The notes: generated by a model not told the origin, from the sequence alone. A stretch of 64,000 bases of DNA from UBA3700 sp963592135 (GCA_963592135.1 CAVAVP010000021.1:1-64000); one strand, 5' to 3'. Positions 36,244 through 45,291 are shown, counted from the first letter of the stretch. Translations and numbers: made by a program.

Positions 36244-36283
36244 AAAATACAAGCAATTATCGACAAACACACAAAAGGGTATT

Positions 36284-36877
36284 ATGGAACTTAGGGAAAT
36301 CATTGCCAAAAATATTTTAGAACTCAGAAAAATCAATAATCTTACACAATCAGACCTTGCAAAACAATTAAACTATACCGATAAGGCAATATCTAAATGG
36401 GAAAGAGGCGAATCTATTCCGGAAATTTCCACTCTAAAAAAAATAGCTAGTTTATACAATGTAACAATAGACGAACTTACTAACGAAAATGGAATAAAAA
36501 TAAAGGAAGAAAAAGAGCAGTTATCCCAAAAAGACATACGAAAAAACAGAATAATAATTGTTTCTTCTTATTGTGTTGCTGTTTGGCTTGCAGCGCTTAT
36601 TGTATTTTTTTATGGTGTTTATCTTTTATATGAAGATCAAGCAATTTTCTTATGGCAAGCATTTTTAGCTGCAGTTCCGGTCACTTGTTTAGTCTTACTT
36701 TTCTTTAATAAAAAATGGGGTAAGAAAAAATATGAAATTTACCCAGCTTCTTTATTTATTTGGTCTACAATAGCCCTTATTTATGTAATTACTATTCAAT
36801 ATGAAACTTGGATTATATTCTTAATTGGAATTCCTCTTCAAATAATATTGATACTGCTTTCTCAATTAAAAAAATAG
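36284..36877 (+). CDS. XRE-family regulator with C-terminal membrane domain
   Basis: 197-residue protein. Residues 1-65 are an XRE helix-turn-helix (NLTQSDLAKQLNYTDKAISKWE). A charged linker (about 66-88) leads to four hydrophobic segments (about 90-112, 119-141, 150-170 and 173-193), so the DNA-binding domain would be tethered to the cytoplasmic face of the membrane. Architecture is common in Bacillota but no ligand is known. A weak AAGGG precedes the ATG. It diverges from the plsC-like lipid gene through overlapping promoters, so lipid or membrane state is a plausible signal. Confidence 0.82.
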   Translation: MELREIIAKNILELRKINNLTQSDLAKQLNYTDKAISKWERGESIPEISTLKKIASLYNVTIDELTNENGIKIKEEKEQLSQKDIRKNRIIIVSSYCVAVWLAALIVFFYGVYLLYEDQAIFLWQAFLAAVPVTCLVLLFFNKKWGKKKYEIYPASLFIWSTIALIYVITIQYETWIIFLIGIPLQIILILLSQLKK

Positions 36878-36892
36878 ATTCTTATATTTTTA

Positions 36893-36921
36893 TTGTATAA
36901 AAAAATAAATTATGGTAATAT
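36893..36921 (+). promoter_or_regulatory. Promoter of fba
   Basis: TTGTAT (36893-36898), 17-bp spacer ending TGG (extended -10), TAATAT (36916-36921). Confidence 0.6.
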
Positions 36922-36955
36922 TTTCAATGGAAATTAAATTTAGGAGGTAATGGTT

Positions 36956-37963
36956 ATGCCATTAATGAACACAAAAGCAATGTTTGAACAAGCATATAAG
37001 CATGGTTATGCTATTGGTGCTTTCAACGTAAACAACATGGAAATTATTCAAGGTATTGTTGAAGCTGCTATGGAAGAAAAAGCTCCTCTAATTCTTCAAG
37101 TATCTAAAGGTGCTAGAAATTATGCAAATCCTGTATACTTAAGAAAAATGGTAGAAGCTGCAGTAGAGGTTTCAGGTTTACCAATTTGTCTACACCTAGA
37201 CCATGGTGATTCTTTCGAATTATGTAAGTCTTGTATCGATGGTGGATTCACATCAGTCATGATTGATGGTTCTGCTCTTCCATATGAGGAAAATATTGCA
37301 TTAACAAAGAAAGTTGTAGATTATGCACATGATACAACAAATCACCCATACATTACAGTTGAGGGAGAACTTGGAACATTAGCTGGTGTTGAAGATGAAG
37401 TTTCTCATGAAGTTTCTACTTACACAAAACCAGAACAAGTTATTGACTTCGTAACAAGAACAGGTGTTGATTCTCTAGCTATTGCTATTGGTACATCCCA
37501 TGGCGCTTACAAGTTTAAGCCAGATCAATGTACAAGAGATGAGAACGGAGTATTAGTTCCACCTCCACTAAGATTCGATGTACTTGAAGCTGTATCTGAA
37601 AAGTTACCTAACTTCCCTATCGTTTTACACGGATCTTCTTCAGTTCCACAAGATTTCGTAAAGATTATTAATGAAAATGGTGGAAAGATGCCAGATGCTG
37701 TTGGCATTCCAGAAGCTCAATTAAGAAAAGCTGCAGGAATGTCTGTATGTAAGATCAATATTGACTCAGACTTAAGACTAGGCTGCACAGCTGGTATTAG
37801 AAAGCACTTTGTTGAGCATCCAGAGCATTTCGATCCAAGACAATATTTAGCTGACGCTAGAACAAACATCAAGACTGTTGTTAAACATAAATTAACAGAA
37901 GTTTTAGGTTGTGCTGGAAAGGCCGATGAAATCTTAGATTGTTATAACAATATGAATAAATAA
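36956..37963 (+). CDS. fba: Fructose-1,6-bisphosphate aldolase, class II
   Basis: 335-residue zinc-dependent aldolase splitting fructose-1,6-bisphosphate in glycolysis. AFNVNNMEIIQGIVEAA is the class II N-terminus; CLHLDHGDSFELC (D82, H83) carries catalytic Asp and a zinc His; YITVEGELGTLAGVED supplies the acidic metal residues; IGTSHGAYKF and LHGSSS the other His ligands and phosphate site. Two in-frame ATGs exist at 36950 and 36956; the second is chosen because AGGAGG (36942-36947) lies 8 nt before it, versus 2 nt for the first. Own promoter and terminator. Confidence 0.95.
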   Translation: MPLMNTKAMFEQAYKHGYAIGAFNVNNMEIIQGIVEAAMEEKAPLILQVSKGARNYANPVYLRKMVEAAVEVSGLPICLHLDHGDSFELCKSCIDGGFTSVMIDGSALPYEENIALTKKVVDYAHDTTNHPYITVEGELGTLAGVEDEVSHEVSTYTKPEQVIDFVTRTGVDSLAIAIGTSHGAYKFKPDQCTRDENGVLVPPPLRFDVLEAVSEKLPNFPIVLHGSSSVPQDFVKIINENGGKMPDAVGIPEAQLRKAAGMSVCKINIDSDLRLGCTAGIRKHFVEHPEHFDPRQYLADARTNIKTVVKHKLTEVLGCAGKADEILDCYNNMNK

Positions 37964-37980
37964 TTCAAGAAAAAATTTTC

Positions 37981-38018
37981 TAGTCGTCAACTAAAAAAGT
38001 TGGCGACTATTTTTTTTA
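37981..38018 (+). terminator. Terminator of fba
   Basis: TAGTCGTCAAC and GTTGGCGACTA form an 11-bp stem with one G-T pair and a 7-nt A-rich loop, followed by eight or nine T. Confidence 0.92.
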
Positions 38019-38049
38019 CATTTTTTCACATAAAACATATCAATATTGT

Positions 38050-38078
38050 TTGACTTAATATATATAGTTTTATATAAT
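38050..38078 (+). promoter_or_regulatory. Promoter of the potR-potABCD operon
   Basis: TTGACT (38050-38055), 17-bp spacer, TATAAT (38073-38078): near-consensus. Transcription would start about 38085, exactly at the first operator-like palindrome, giving a 5' leader of about 94 nt. Confidence 0.75.
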
Positions 38079-38084
38079 TTTTTC

Positions 38085-38101
38085 GTTTAATAAATTTAAA
38101 C
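38085..38101 (+). promoter_or_regulatory. Operator-like palindrome 1 of potR
   Basis: GTTTAA-TAAAT-TTAAAC, a perfect 6-5-6 inverted repeat beginning at the predicted transcription start. A further GTTTAG half site follows at 38107-38112. Confidence 0.6.
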
Positions 38102-38137
38102 TTAAAGTTTAGACAAAAATTACTGACTATTTTTTAG

Positions 38138-38154
38138 GTTTAATAATACTAAAC
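38138..38154 (+). promoter_or_regulatory. Operator-like palindrome 2 of potR
   Basis: GTTTAA-TAATA-CTAAAC repeats the first palindrome with the same 5-nt spacer and one mismatch, 53 bp downstream and 25 bp before the potR start codon. Confidence 0.55.
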
Positions 38155-38178
38155 AATAAAATCTTGTTTGGGGTTTTT

Positions 38179-38712
38179 ATGGAATTAGGAGCAAAAATAA
38201 AATCTTTAAGATTACAATGTGGTTTTACACAAGAAGAACTAGCAGATAGATGTGAGTTGACAAAAGGCTACATTTCACAACTTGAAAACGATTTAACGTC
38301 GCCTTCTATAGCTACACTTGTGGATTTATTAAATGCACTTGGCACAGATTTAAAAGAATTCTTTTCAGATGCGGATAATCAAAAAACTGTTTTTAATAAT
38401 GATGATTTTATTATAAAGGAGACAGACGAATACACCCAAACCTGGTTAGTCCCAAATGCTCAAAAAAACGAAATGGAACCAATTATTGTTTCTATTAATC
38501 CTCATTGCAAACTAGATGAGGATAGACCTCACGAAGGTGAGGAATTTGGATATGTTCTTGAAGGACAAGTTTTACTTCATATTGGCAAGAAGTCTATTAT
38601 GGTTTCTAAGGGAATGTCTTTTTATTATGAAGCTTCTAAAGTTCACTATTTAGAAAATACTTCAGATAATATTGCAAAAGTAATTTGGGTTTCTAGCCCT
38701 CCAACATTTTAA
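38179..38712 (+). CDS. potR: XRE-cupin regulator of polyamine uptake
   Basis: 177-residue regulator of the PuuR-like type: an N-terminal XRE helix-turn-helix (GFTQEELADRCELTKGYISQLE) and a C-terminal cupin (RPHEGEEFGYVLEGQVLLHIG...KGMSFYYEASKVHYLEN) predicted to bind a small ligand, probably a polyamine. It is the first gene of the potABCD operon, 15 bp before potA. The ATG at 38179 is preferred to a TTG at 38164 because TTTGGGG precedes it and the family N-terminus (MELGAKIKSLR) starts there. Two matching palindromes lie in its leader. The symbol is given by role, not by confirmed orthology. Confidence 0.85.
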   Translation: MELGAKIKSLRLQCGFTQEELADRCELTKGYISQLENDLTSPSIATLVDLLNALGTDLKEFFSDADNQKTVFNNDDFIIKETDEYTQTWLVPNAQKNEMEPIIVSINPHCKLDEDRPHEGEEFGYVLEGQVLLHIGKKSIMVSKGMSFYYEASKVHYLENTSDNIAKVIWVSSPPTF

Positions 38713-38727
38713 TAAAGGAGAGTTTTA

Positions 38728-40500
38728 ATGAGCGATTATATTATTCAATTAAAAGGTTTATTTAAAAATTATGGAACAAAGACTGTTGTAAAAAACATTA
38801 ACCTTGATATAAAAAAAGGCGAGTTTGTTACTATCTTAGGACCATCCGGCTGTGGAAAAACAACAACACTTAGAATGATTGCTGGCTTTGAGCAACCTAC
38901 TCAAGGACAAATTCTTTTAGACGGAAAAGACATAGCAGGTCTTCCACCATATAAAAGACCTGTAAATACCGTTTTTCAAAAGTATGCATTATTCCCACAT
39001 CTTAATGTTTATAAAAATGTTGCGTTCGGATTAAAATTAAAGAAAATAGAAGAAGAATTCACTGCAAAAGATGGATCTACTTATACAAAAGAAATAAAAC
39101 TAAAAGACAAACTCGTTGATCAAAAGATTTTTGATAGCAATCATGTCGCTACAGGTTTAACAAAAAAAGTTAAATTTAAAAATTCTTACGACTATAAATT
39201 AATTCAAACGAGAAAAGGAACTCCAGTATTAAAAAAGATTAATCTTTATAAAGAGTTTATTGATGAAAAAGTAAAAAAGGCTTTAAAAATCGTAGGCCTT
39301 TCTGATTATGAAACAAGAAATGTTAACTCTCTATCTGGTGGTCAACAACAAAGAGTAGCAATAGCAAGAGCTATTATAAATGAACCTAAAATTCTACTAC
39401 TTGATGAACCATTAGGCGCTCTTGATTTAAAAATGAGACAAGAAATGCAACTTGAACTTAAAGAAATGCATAAAAAATTAGGTATAACATTTATATATGT
39501 TACTCACGACCAAGAAGAAGCTTTAACGATGTCCGACACAATAATTGTCATGAGAGATGGTGTTATTATGCAAAAAGGTTCTCCTATGTCTATATACAAT
39601 GAACCAGAATCCGCATATGTTGCTGACTTTATAGGTGAAGCTAACATATTTGACGGTGTTATGCTTAAAGATAAATTAGTTCACTTCTGTGGCGAGGATG
39701 TTAAATGTGTAGACACAGGATTTGATAAAAACGAACCTATCGAAATAGTTATTAGACCCGAGGATTTAAAAGTTGGGGAGCCTGATAAAGGCTTTATAAA
39801 CGGTGTCATAAAATCCTCAATGTTTAGAGGAGTTCATTATGAAGCTTCATGTATTGCTAATGGTTATGAATTTTTAATTCACAATACTCAAGAATACAAA
39901 GTTGGCTCTGAGGTAAGTTTAAACGTAGATCCTTTTGATATACAAATAATGGAAAAGGAAAGATATACCAATATACTTCCTATTACTTTTAAAACCGAAA
40001 ACACTCTTGATTTATATGGAGATATATACACATTCAATAAAGAAAGCATGTTCCTAGAAAAATCTATAGACGAAGATTACGTAGGCAAGGAAGCTTATGT
40101 TATGGTTAATTTTAATAAAATAGACATGACAGATGATGAATGGGATTCACCTCTTTCTGGAAATGTTGAATCTATGATTTATAAAGGCAAAAATTATTAT
40201 GTGGATATCAGAACTGATAACAATAAACATATATTTGCTGATACTGAATATCTATGGGACGTTGGAGATAGAATTGGAATCAAGATAAAAGAAGATGACT
40301 TTAGATTCATAACACTAGATATGTCATTATCTGAAGAGGAAGTATCTAATATTGTATATCATTTCAAACATAAAGAAATTTCTTCTGAAATAATAAAAGA
40401 AGAGGAAGCTGTTTTATCCGATGCGGAAAATATTATTTCTGAAATAATTGAAGATAACACACAAGAGACCACTAAAGAGGATGTTAAAGATGAAATTTAG
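38728..40500 (+). CDS. potA: Spermidine/putrescine ABC transporter ATPase, enlarged PotA
   Basis: 590-residue ATPase; typical PotA is 350-380. Walker A GPSGCGKTT (38-46), Q-loop Q84, signature LSGGQQQ (202-208), Walker B LLLDEP (223-228) and switch H260 are intact. A Lys-rich insertion of about 75 residues (105-178) sits between Q-loop and signature. After the usual TOBE region (about 335-410) there is a second TOBE-like segment (about 450-530; LSGNVESMIYKGKNYYVDIRTD... and VGDRIGIKI) and an acidic tail (535-590). A comparable enlargement is known in Mycoplasma PotA. Strong AAAGGAG site; its last 11 bases overlap potB. Confidence 0.92.
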   Translation: MSDYIIQLKGLFKNYGTKTVVKNINLDIKKGEFVTILGPSGCGKTTTLRMIAGFEQPTQGQILLDGKDIAGLPPYKRPVNTVFQKYALFPHLNVYKNVAFGLKLKKIEEEFTAKDGSTYTKEIKLKDKLVDQKIFDSNHVATGLTKKVKFKNSYDYKLIQTRKGTPVLKKINLYKEFIDEKVKKALKIVGLSDYETRNVNSLSGGQQQRVAIARAIINEPKILLLDEPLGALDLKMRQEMQLELKEMHKKLGITFIYVTHDQEEALTMSDTIIVMRDGVIMQKGSPMSIYNEPESAYVADFIGEANIFDGVMLKDKLVHFCGEDVKCVDTGFDKNEPIEIVIRPEDLKVGEPDKGFINGVIKSSMFRGVHYEASCIANGYEFLIHNTQEYKVGSEVSLNVDPFDIQIMEKERYTNILPITFKTENTLDLYGDIYTFNKESMFLEKSIDEDYVGKEAYVMVNFNKIDMTDDEWDSPLSGNVESMIYKGKNYYVDIRTDNNKHIFADTEYLWDVGDRIGIKIKEDDFRFITLDMSLSEEEVSNIVYHFKHKEISSEIIKEEEAVLSDAENIISEIIEDNTQETTKEDVKDEI

Positions 40501-41290
40501 ACATTTTTCAAGAAAGTACTTATCCATCCCCTATGGAGTATTTATGGTAGTATTTATAATACTTCCTCTTGTAATTCTTTTCCTATATTCTTTTACTAAA
40601 ACAAATAGAGATGGTTCTTTGTCTTTAAGTTTTACATTGGATAATTTTAAAGCTGTATTTAGTTCTACTAATTTAAATATGTTAAAAAGATCCTTTAAAA
40701 TCGGGATTATAACTTCTCTTGCATGTTTAATTCTTGGCTATCCTGTGGCCTTAATTTTAAATAAATCAAATATAAAACACAAGAATGTTATAGTAATGCT
40801 TTTCATGCTCCCTATGTGGATTAATTTCTTAATTAGAACTCTTGCAACAAAAGCAGTATTCCAAGCAATGGATATAGAACTAGGAGAAAATGCAGTTATA
40901 TTCACTATGATATACAATTACCTACCATATATGATTATGCCTATATACAATGTTGTAGAAAAAATAGATAAATGCCTATATGAGGGAGCAAGGGATTTAG
41001 GAGCTAATGAATTTAAAGTTTTAACAAAGGTTACCGTTCCTTTATCTCTACCTGGTGTACTTTCTGGCATTACCATGGTATTTATGCCTTCTATTACAAC
41101 CTTTGCTATTGCTAATATAATGAGTAATAATACTTATATATTAGTTGGTGATTATATTTATAGCGAATCATTCATCAGCTTTAACATATCTAGTGCTATA
41201 AGTTTAATAATTTTAGTAATTATCGGAATATCTATGATTATAGTTAACAAGTATGACAAGGATGGCACCGCTACAGGAGGTATGATGTAA
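40490..41290 (+). CDS. potB: Spermidine/putrescine ABC transporter permease PotB
   Basis: 266-residue permease with six predicted membrane segments. The EAA loop reads YEGARDLGANEFKVLTKVTVPLSLPGVLSG, the contact site for PotA. The start at 40490 (MKFRHFSRKY) is chosen because a GAGGATG site precedes it and the N-terminus fits PotB; a longer in-frame ORF begins at 40448. It overlaps potA by 11 bases and potC by one (TAATG), so the transporter genes are translationally coupled. Confidence 0.93.
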   Translation: MKFRHFSRKYLSIPYGVFMVVFIILPLVILFLYSFTKTNRDGSLSLSFTLDNFKAVFSSTNLNMLKRSFKIGIITSLACLILGYPVALILNKSNIKHKNVIVMLFMLPMWINFLIRTLATKAVFQAMDIELGENAVIFTMIYNYLPYMIMPIYNVVEKIDKCLYEGARDLGANEFKVLTKVTVPLSLPGVLSGITMVFMPSITTFAIANIMSNNTYILVGDYIYSESFISFNISSAISLIILVIIGISMIIVNKYDKDGTATGGMM

Positions 41291-42123
41291 TGAATAAAAA
41301 TAAAATTAAATCAGTAACCTCTAAAACAATTTCATGGACATACATAGGTATAATACTAGTACTATTATATTTACCTATTATTTGGATGATTTTATGGTCG
41401 TTTACAGGTAGCATTTCTTTTACTCATTGGAGTGGCTTTACTTTAGATAACTACAAGGATTTATTTACAGGAAGAAATGCCTCCTCTATTTTCGATGCAT
41501 TAAAAAATACTTTAATAATCGCTTTTGGTTCTTCATTTATCGCTACAATTTTAGGAACAGCAGCATCTATTGGTATTCATAGTATCAGAAAGAAAGCAAT
41601 TAAAAATGCTTATAATAATGTAAATCAAATTCCTATGGTAAACTCGGAAATAGTAACCGCTATGTCTATGATGCTTTTATTCCAAGTATTACGTAGAATC
41701 TTCAATACTGGAAACTCACTAGAATTAATCGAAGTAATTTTAGCACATGTTACATTCTGTACCCCATATGTAATACTAAATGTATCTCCAAGACTTACTC
41801 AATCAGATAACAAAATTTATGAGGCAGCTTTAGATTTAGGATGTAATTATTGGCAAGCTATAACAAAAGTTGTTATTCCAGAGATAATGTCGGGTATTAT
41901 AGTAGGATTTGTTATGGCATTTACTCTATCTATTGACGATTTTGTTATTACAGAGTTTACTATTAACGGATTTGACACAATATCCACTCTAATCTACGCA
42001 AAACAAGCAGGCAAAAAATCTTTACCTACAGAGTTTAGAGCCCTATTTACAATTATATTCTTTATAATTTTAGGATTATTAATGTTTATAAATAAACCAG
42101 AAAAACAAATTAAAAACAAATAA
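41290..42123 (+). CDS. potC: Spermidine/putrescine ABC transporter permease PotC
   Basis: 277-residue permease, six predicted membrane segments, partner of PotB. The EAA loop is YEAALDLGCNYWQAITKVVIPEIMSGIIVG, and TLSIDDFVITEFTINGFDTIST is the PotC-type periplasmic-loop signature. The start shares one base with the potB stop. potD follows after 13 bp, with AAGGAG in the gap. Confidence 0.93.
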   Translation: MNKNKIKSVTSKTISWTYIGIILVLLYLPIIWMILWSFTGSISFTHWSGFTLDNYKDLFTGRNASSIFDALKNTLIIAFGSSFIATILGTAASIGIHSIRKKAIKNAYNNVNQIPMVNSEIVTAMSMMLLFQVLRRIFNTGNSLELIEVILAHVTFCTPYVILNVSPRLTQSDNKIYEAALDLGCNYWQAITKVVIPEIMSGIIVGFVMAFTLSIDDFVITEFTINGFDTISTLIYAKQAGKKSLPTEFRALFTIIFFIILGLLMFINKPEKQIKNK

Positions 42124-42136
42124 GGAGTTTATTAAG

Positions 42137-43447
42137 ATGAAAAAGAAAGTGGTTTTAATTTTAACAATAGTTTGCTTAGTTGCAATTTCTATTATTCCCC
42201 TTTTAACATCTTGTTCTAAAAGAGAAAACAAGTTGTTAATTCTAACAATCGATGAATACTTAAATGAAGATTTAATAGAATCATTTGAAACTTATTATAA
42301 AGAAGTTACTGGTGAATCTATTACTGTTGAAGTATCTTATACTCCAACTAACGAGGAAATGTATTCTAAAATAGCCATGTCAAAAGCTGATTATGATGTT
42401 ATTGTTCCATCAGATTATATGGTTGAAAAAATGCAAGGTTTAGACCTTCTTTTAAAATTAGATTCATCTCTGGGAGAAGACATTAACGGAAATGCTATTG
42501 TAGATTATAGAAAAAATGTATCCACTTATTTAACAAGTGATGTGTTTGCAAAAAGTTCCACTGAATATTCTTGTGCTTATATGTGGGGAACATTAGGTAT
42601 AGTTTACAATAGAGACAAGGTATCTACAAAAACAATAAAATCTAAAGGCTGGGACATGCTTTGGGATTCAACATACAAAATTCAAATGAAAGATAGCGTA
42701 AGAGATACTACCGCTGTTGCTGCCATTTATACCTACAAAGCAGAATTACTTGAAGGAACCGTAAATGTTAATGATGTAATAAATTACACCGATGATACAC
42801 AATTAAGCAAAATACAAGCCAATTTAATAAGGCAAAAGAAATTTTCAAACTTCTATGGCTATGAAACAGACAATGGAAAGACAGATGTAGTTGAAGGAAA
42901 ATCAGACATATTATTGCAATGGTCAGGCGATGCTGTATATACATTAAGCGATGAGCATATTGAAGAAGTTTTAGGTGCTGAAGCTACCGCTCCATCTCTT
43001 GCATATTACGTTCCTTCCGAAGGCTCAAATGTTTGGTGTGATTATTGGGTAATTCCAAAATATGCTGTAAACACAAAAGCTGCCAATTTATGGATAAATT
43101 ATATGTGTTCAGATGAAGCAGCCGTAGCTAGCATGGACTATATTGGTTATACATCAGCAATTGCTACACAAGAAACATTTAATTATGCAAACGCTGCCAT
43201 AACTTATGCCAATGAAAACGAATTAGAAGCTGATGCTATTACTAGATTGTCTTTGGAAGATTCAGACAGATTTATGTATTGTGATTTATCTTATTTCTTT
43301 ACAACCATAGAGGATTCTAAAAATGTATTTACTGATTATGTTCAATATCAACCAAAATCAGTAATAGAAAATTGTGCTGTCATGAGAGATTTTGGCGAAA
43401 CAACACAAAAAATGCAAGATATGTGGACAAATGTTAAAAACGCATAA
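42137..43447 (+). CDS. potD: Polyamine-binding lipoprotein PotD
   Basis: 436-residue extracellular solute-binding protein anchored as a lipoprotein: signal segment, lipobox LLTSC with C26 as the lipidated residue. Conserved PotD stretches are DYDVIVPSDYMVEKM, WGTLGIVYN, LLQWSGDAVY and WCDYWVIPKYAVN. It binds spermidine or putrescine outside the membrane and delivers it to PotBC. At 436 residues it is longer than E. coli PotD (348). Last gene of the operon; a strong terminator follows. Confidence 0.93.
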   Translation: MKKKVVLILTIVCLVAISIIPLLTSCSKRENKLLILTIDEYLNEDLIESFETYYKEVTGESITVEVSYTPTNEEMYSKIAMSKADYDVIVPSDYMVEKMQGLDLLLKLDSSLGEDINGNAIVDYRKNVSTYLTSDVFAKSSTEYSCAYMWGTLGIVYNRDKVSTKTIKSKGWDMLWDSTYKIQMKDSVRDTTAVAAIYTYKAELLEGTVNVNDVINYTDDTQLSKIQANLIRQKKFSNFYGYETDNGKTDVVEGKSDILLQWSGDAVYTLSDEHIEEVLGAEATAPSLAYYVPSEGSNVWCDYWVIPKYAVNTKAANLWINYMCSDEAAVASMDYIGYTSAIATQETFNYANAAITYANENELEADAITRLSLEDSDRFMYCDLSYFFTTIEDSKNVFTDYVQYQPKSVIENCAVMRDFGETTQKMQDMWTNVKNA

Positions 43448-43482
43448 TTAAAAATTATTCTTAAACAAAGTATTTTATATTT

Positions 43483-43523
43483 AAAAACCTAGACTTGTTC
43501 AATTCTTTGTCTAGGTTTTTTGC
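43483..43523 (+). terminator. Terminator of the pot operon
   Basis: AAAAACCTAGAC (43483-43494) pairs with GTCTAGGTTTTT (43509-43520) around a 14-nt loop and is followed by more T. The remaining gap to 43718 holds nothing recognisable. Confidence 0.9.
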
Positions 43524-43718
43524 ACATAAATAAAACATTTTAAATATATTTATAATTTATTAATTTTTAATCTCATTATTTAGAACATTTTCTTGTAATA
43601 ATACATTTATCTTTTAGCTCTTTTCCCTTAATACTTGCGTGTTAAAAATTAATATACATTTTTGCATATTAGAATTTATAACAAAAAAAACACTTTATGA
43701 GAATTAATTTTTATAAGT

Positions 43719-45275
43719 CTAAATCTTAGATTTGTTTTTATAAGCTTGGAACTCTTTAGAATATGATTTCTTTTTGTTTGTTTTTTTAGACTTATTATCT
43801 TTATTCTTTGTAAAAATTTTAATATTTGAAGCTTTATCTTGCTTCTTTTTAGAAGCCTCTTCGCTTTTAGCCTCTTCTATTACAATTTTTCTTTTTCCTA
43901 ATACTAGTCCTACGAGCTTCTTTATATTTTCTACTTTATCTTTTCCAACTTCCACAAAAGAGAACGTGTCACCAACTTTAACATCAACTATTTCATGAAC
44001 TTCTATTTTACACTTAGATGTTACAAGTTTTGTTAATGTATATTTATCTAACATATCCTTTTTACCTACATTTAAGAAAAATCTTTGTGTGGCGTTATTC
44101 TTTTCAATTTTATGAAACTTATTAGAACCATCTTTAGGAAGAGTAAATTTATCTTTAAACTCAGGTAAATCTATGTATTCTAACGCATTGTTAGTAATAG
44201 TTTGATAAGCTTGAACAAATCCTACTTGTGAAGAATCTATAATAGTATATGCAGCTCCTGTTTTATTAGCTCTTGCAGTTCTTCCTATTCTATGAATATA
44301 GAAATCATTATCTGAAGGAGGATCAAAATTAAATATTACATTTATTGACTCTACATCAATACCACGAGCAGCGACATCTGTAGCTACAAGCATTTCTATA
44401 TCCCCATTCTTAAAGGATTTCATTATTTTGCTTCTTTCATTTTGTCTAATATCACTATGAATAACTGCGCAGTTTGCATGAGCTTTTGTTAATGCTTGAT
44501 ATAATTTATCTGCTCTTGCTTTTGTATTACAAAAAACAATACATCTATTGTAATTATTAATTCTCTTTATATATAAAAGAGCAGAAACTCTTTGAGAGTC
44601 TTCTACCATGGTATAGTATTGTTTTATTTGTGGGATATTCTCTCCATTAATTTTAGTTTCAATAAATAAAGGATCTTTAAACTTTTCATCCACAATTTCT
44701 TTTATTTGTTTTGGAATTGTAGCTGAGAATAATAAATTTTGTGTAGTCACCTGGGGAACAGCTTTCATTAATTTTTCAATATCCGCTCTAAACCCCATAT
44801 CAAACATTTCATCGCCTTCATCTAAAACCAAGCATTTAGTTTCATTAAGTTTCAATGTATGTCTATCTAAATGATCAAGTAATCTTCCTGGAGTGCCTAC
44901 TACAACTTGCGGCTTTTTTCTTAGAAATAATAATTGTCTTTGGAAGTTTTGTCCACCATAAATTCCGGCCACTCTAAAACTTTCATAATATTTAGTACAC
45001 ATTTTAAAAACATCACAAATTTGTGTAACTAATTCTCTTGTTGGACAAATTATTAAAGCTTGAACTTTATTTGATTCCCTCTCTACCTTTTTCATTATTG
45101 GCAAAACAAAAGCTAATGTCTTTCCAGTACCGGTAGGTGCCTTTGCTACTATATTCTTGCCACATATTGCCTCTGGAATAACTTTTTCTTGTATGTCAGT
45201 CATTTCAACAATATTCTGTTCTTGAAGTGCCTTTATTATTAATGGATCTATTTCTAATTCTTTAAATTCTTTCAT
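43719..45275 (-). CDS. DEAD-box RNA helicase with DbpA-type RNA-binding domain
   Basis: 518-residue ATP-dependent RNA helicase. Q motif (FKELEIDPLIIKALQEQNI), motif I APTGTGKT, motif II DEGD, motif III LLFSATIP, motif VI HRIGRTAR. Motif II has Gly in place of the Ala of DEAD. A C-terminal DbpA/YxiN-like domain (about 400-470: KIEVHEIVDVKVGDTFSFVEV) points to 23S rRNA binding and ribosome assembly; a Lys/Ser/Asn-rich tail closes the protein. An upstream in-frame ATG at 45311 exists, but the 45275 start begins at the family N-terminus and lies 7 nt from an extended -10 box. Confidence 0.9.
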   Translation of the reverse strand: MKEFKELEIDPLIIKALQEQNIVEMTDIQEKVIPEAICGKNIVAKAPTGTGKTLAFVLPIMKKVERESNKVQALIICPTRELVTQICDVFKMCTKYYESFRVAGIYGGQNFQRQLLFLRKKPQVVVGTPGRLLDHLDRHTLKLNETKCLVLDEGDEMFDMGFRADIEKLMKAVPQVTTQNLLFSATIPKQIKEIVDEKFKDPLFIETKINGENIPQIKQYYTMVEDSQRVSALLYIKRINNYNRCIVFCNTKARADKLYQALTKAHANCAVIHSDIRQNERSKIMKSFKNGDIEMLVATDVAARGIDVESINVIFNFDPPSDNDFYIHRIGRTARANKTGAAYTIIDSSQVGFVQAYQTITNNALEYIDLPEFKDKFTLPKDGSNKFHKIEKNNATQRFFLNVGKKDMLDKYTLTKLVTSKCKIEVHEIVDVKVGDTFSFVEVGKDKVENIKKLVGLVLGKRKIVIEEAKSEEASKKKQDKASNIKIFTKNKDNKSKKTNKKKSYSKEFQAYKNKSKI

Positions 45276-45282
45276 GGCTTGA

Positions 45283-45291
45283 ATTATATCA
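45283..45291 (-). promoter_or_regulatory. Extended -10 promoter of the DEAD-box gene, predicted leaderless
   Basis: Minus-strand TGA-TATAAT with the -10 hexamer at 45283-45288, 7 nt from the ATG at 45275. The weak -35 is ATGCAA (45306-45311, 17-bp spacer). No ribosome site. Confidence 0.5.

Noticed and set aside
40448..40489. Longer start of potB inside potA
   Set aside because: The start at 40490 has a better ribosome site and fits the usual N-terminus.
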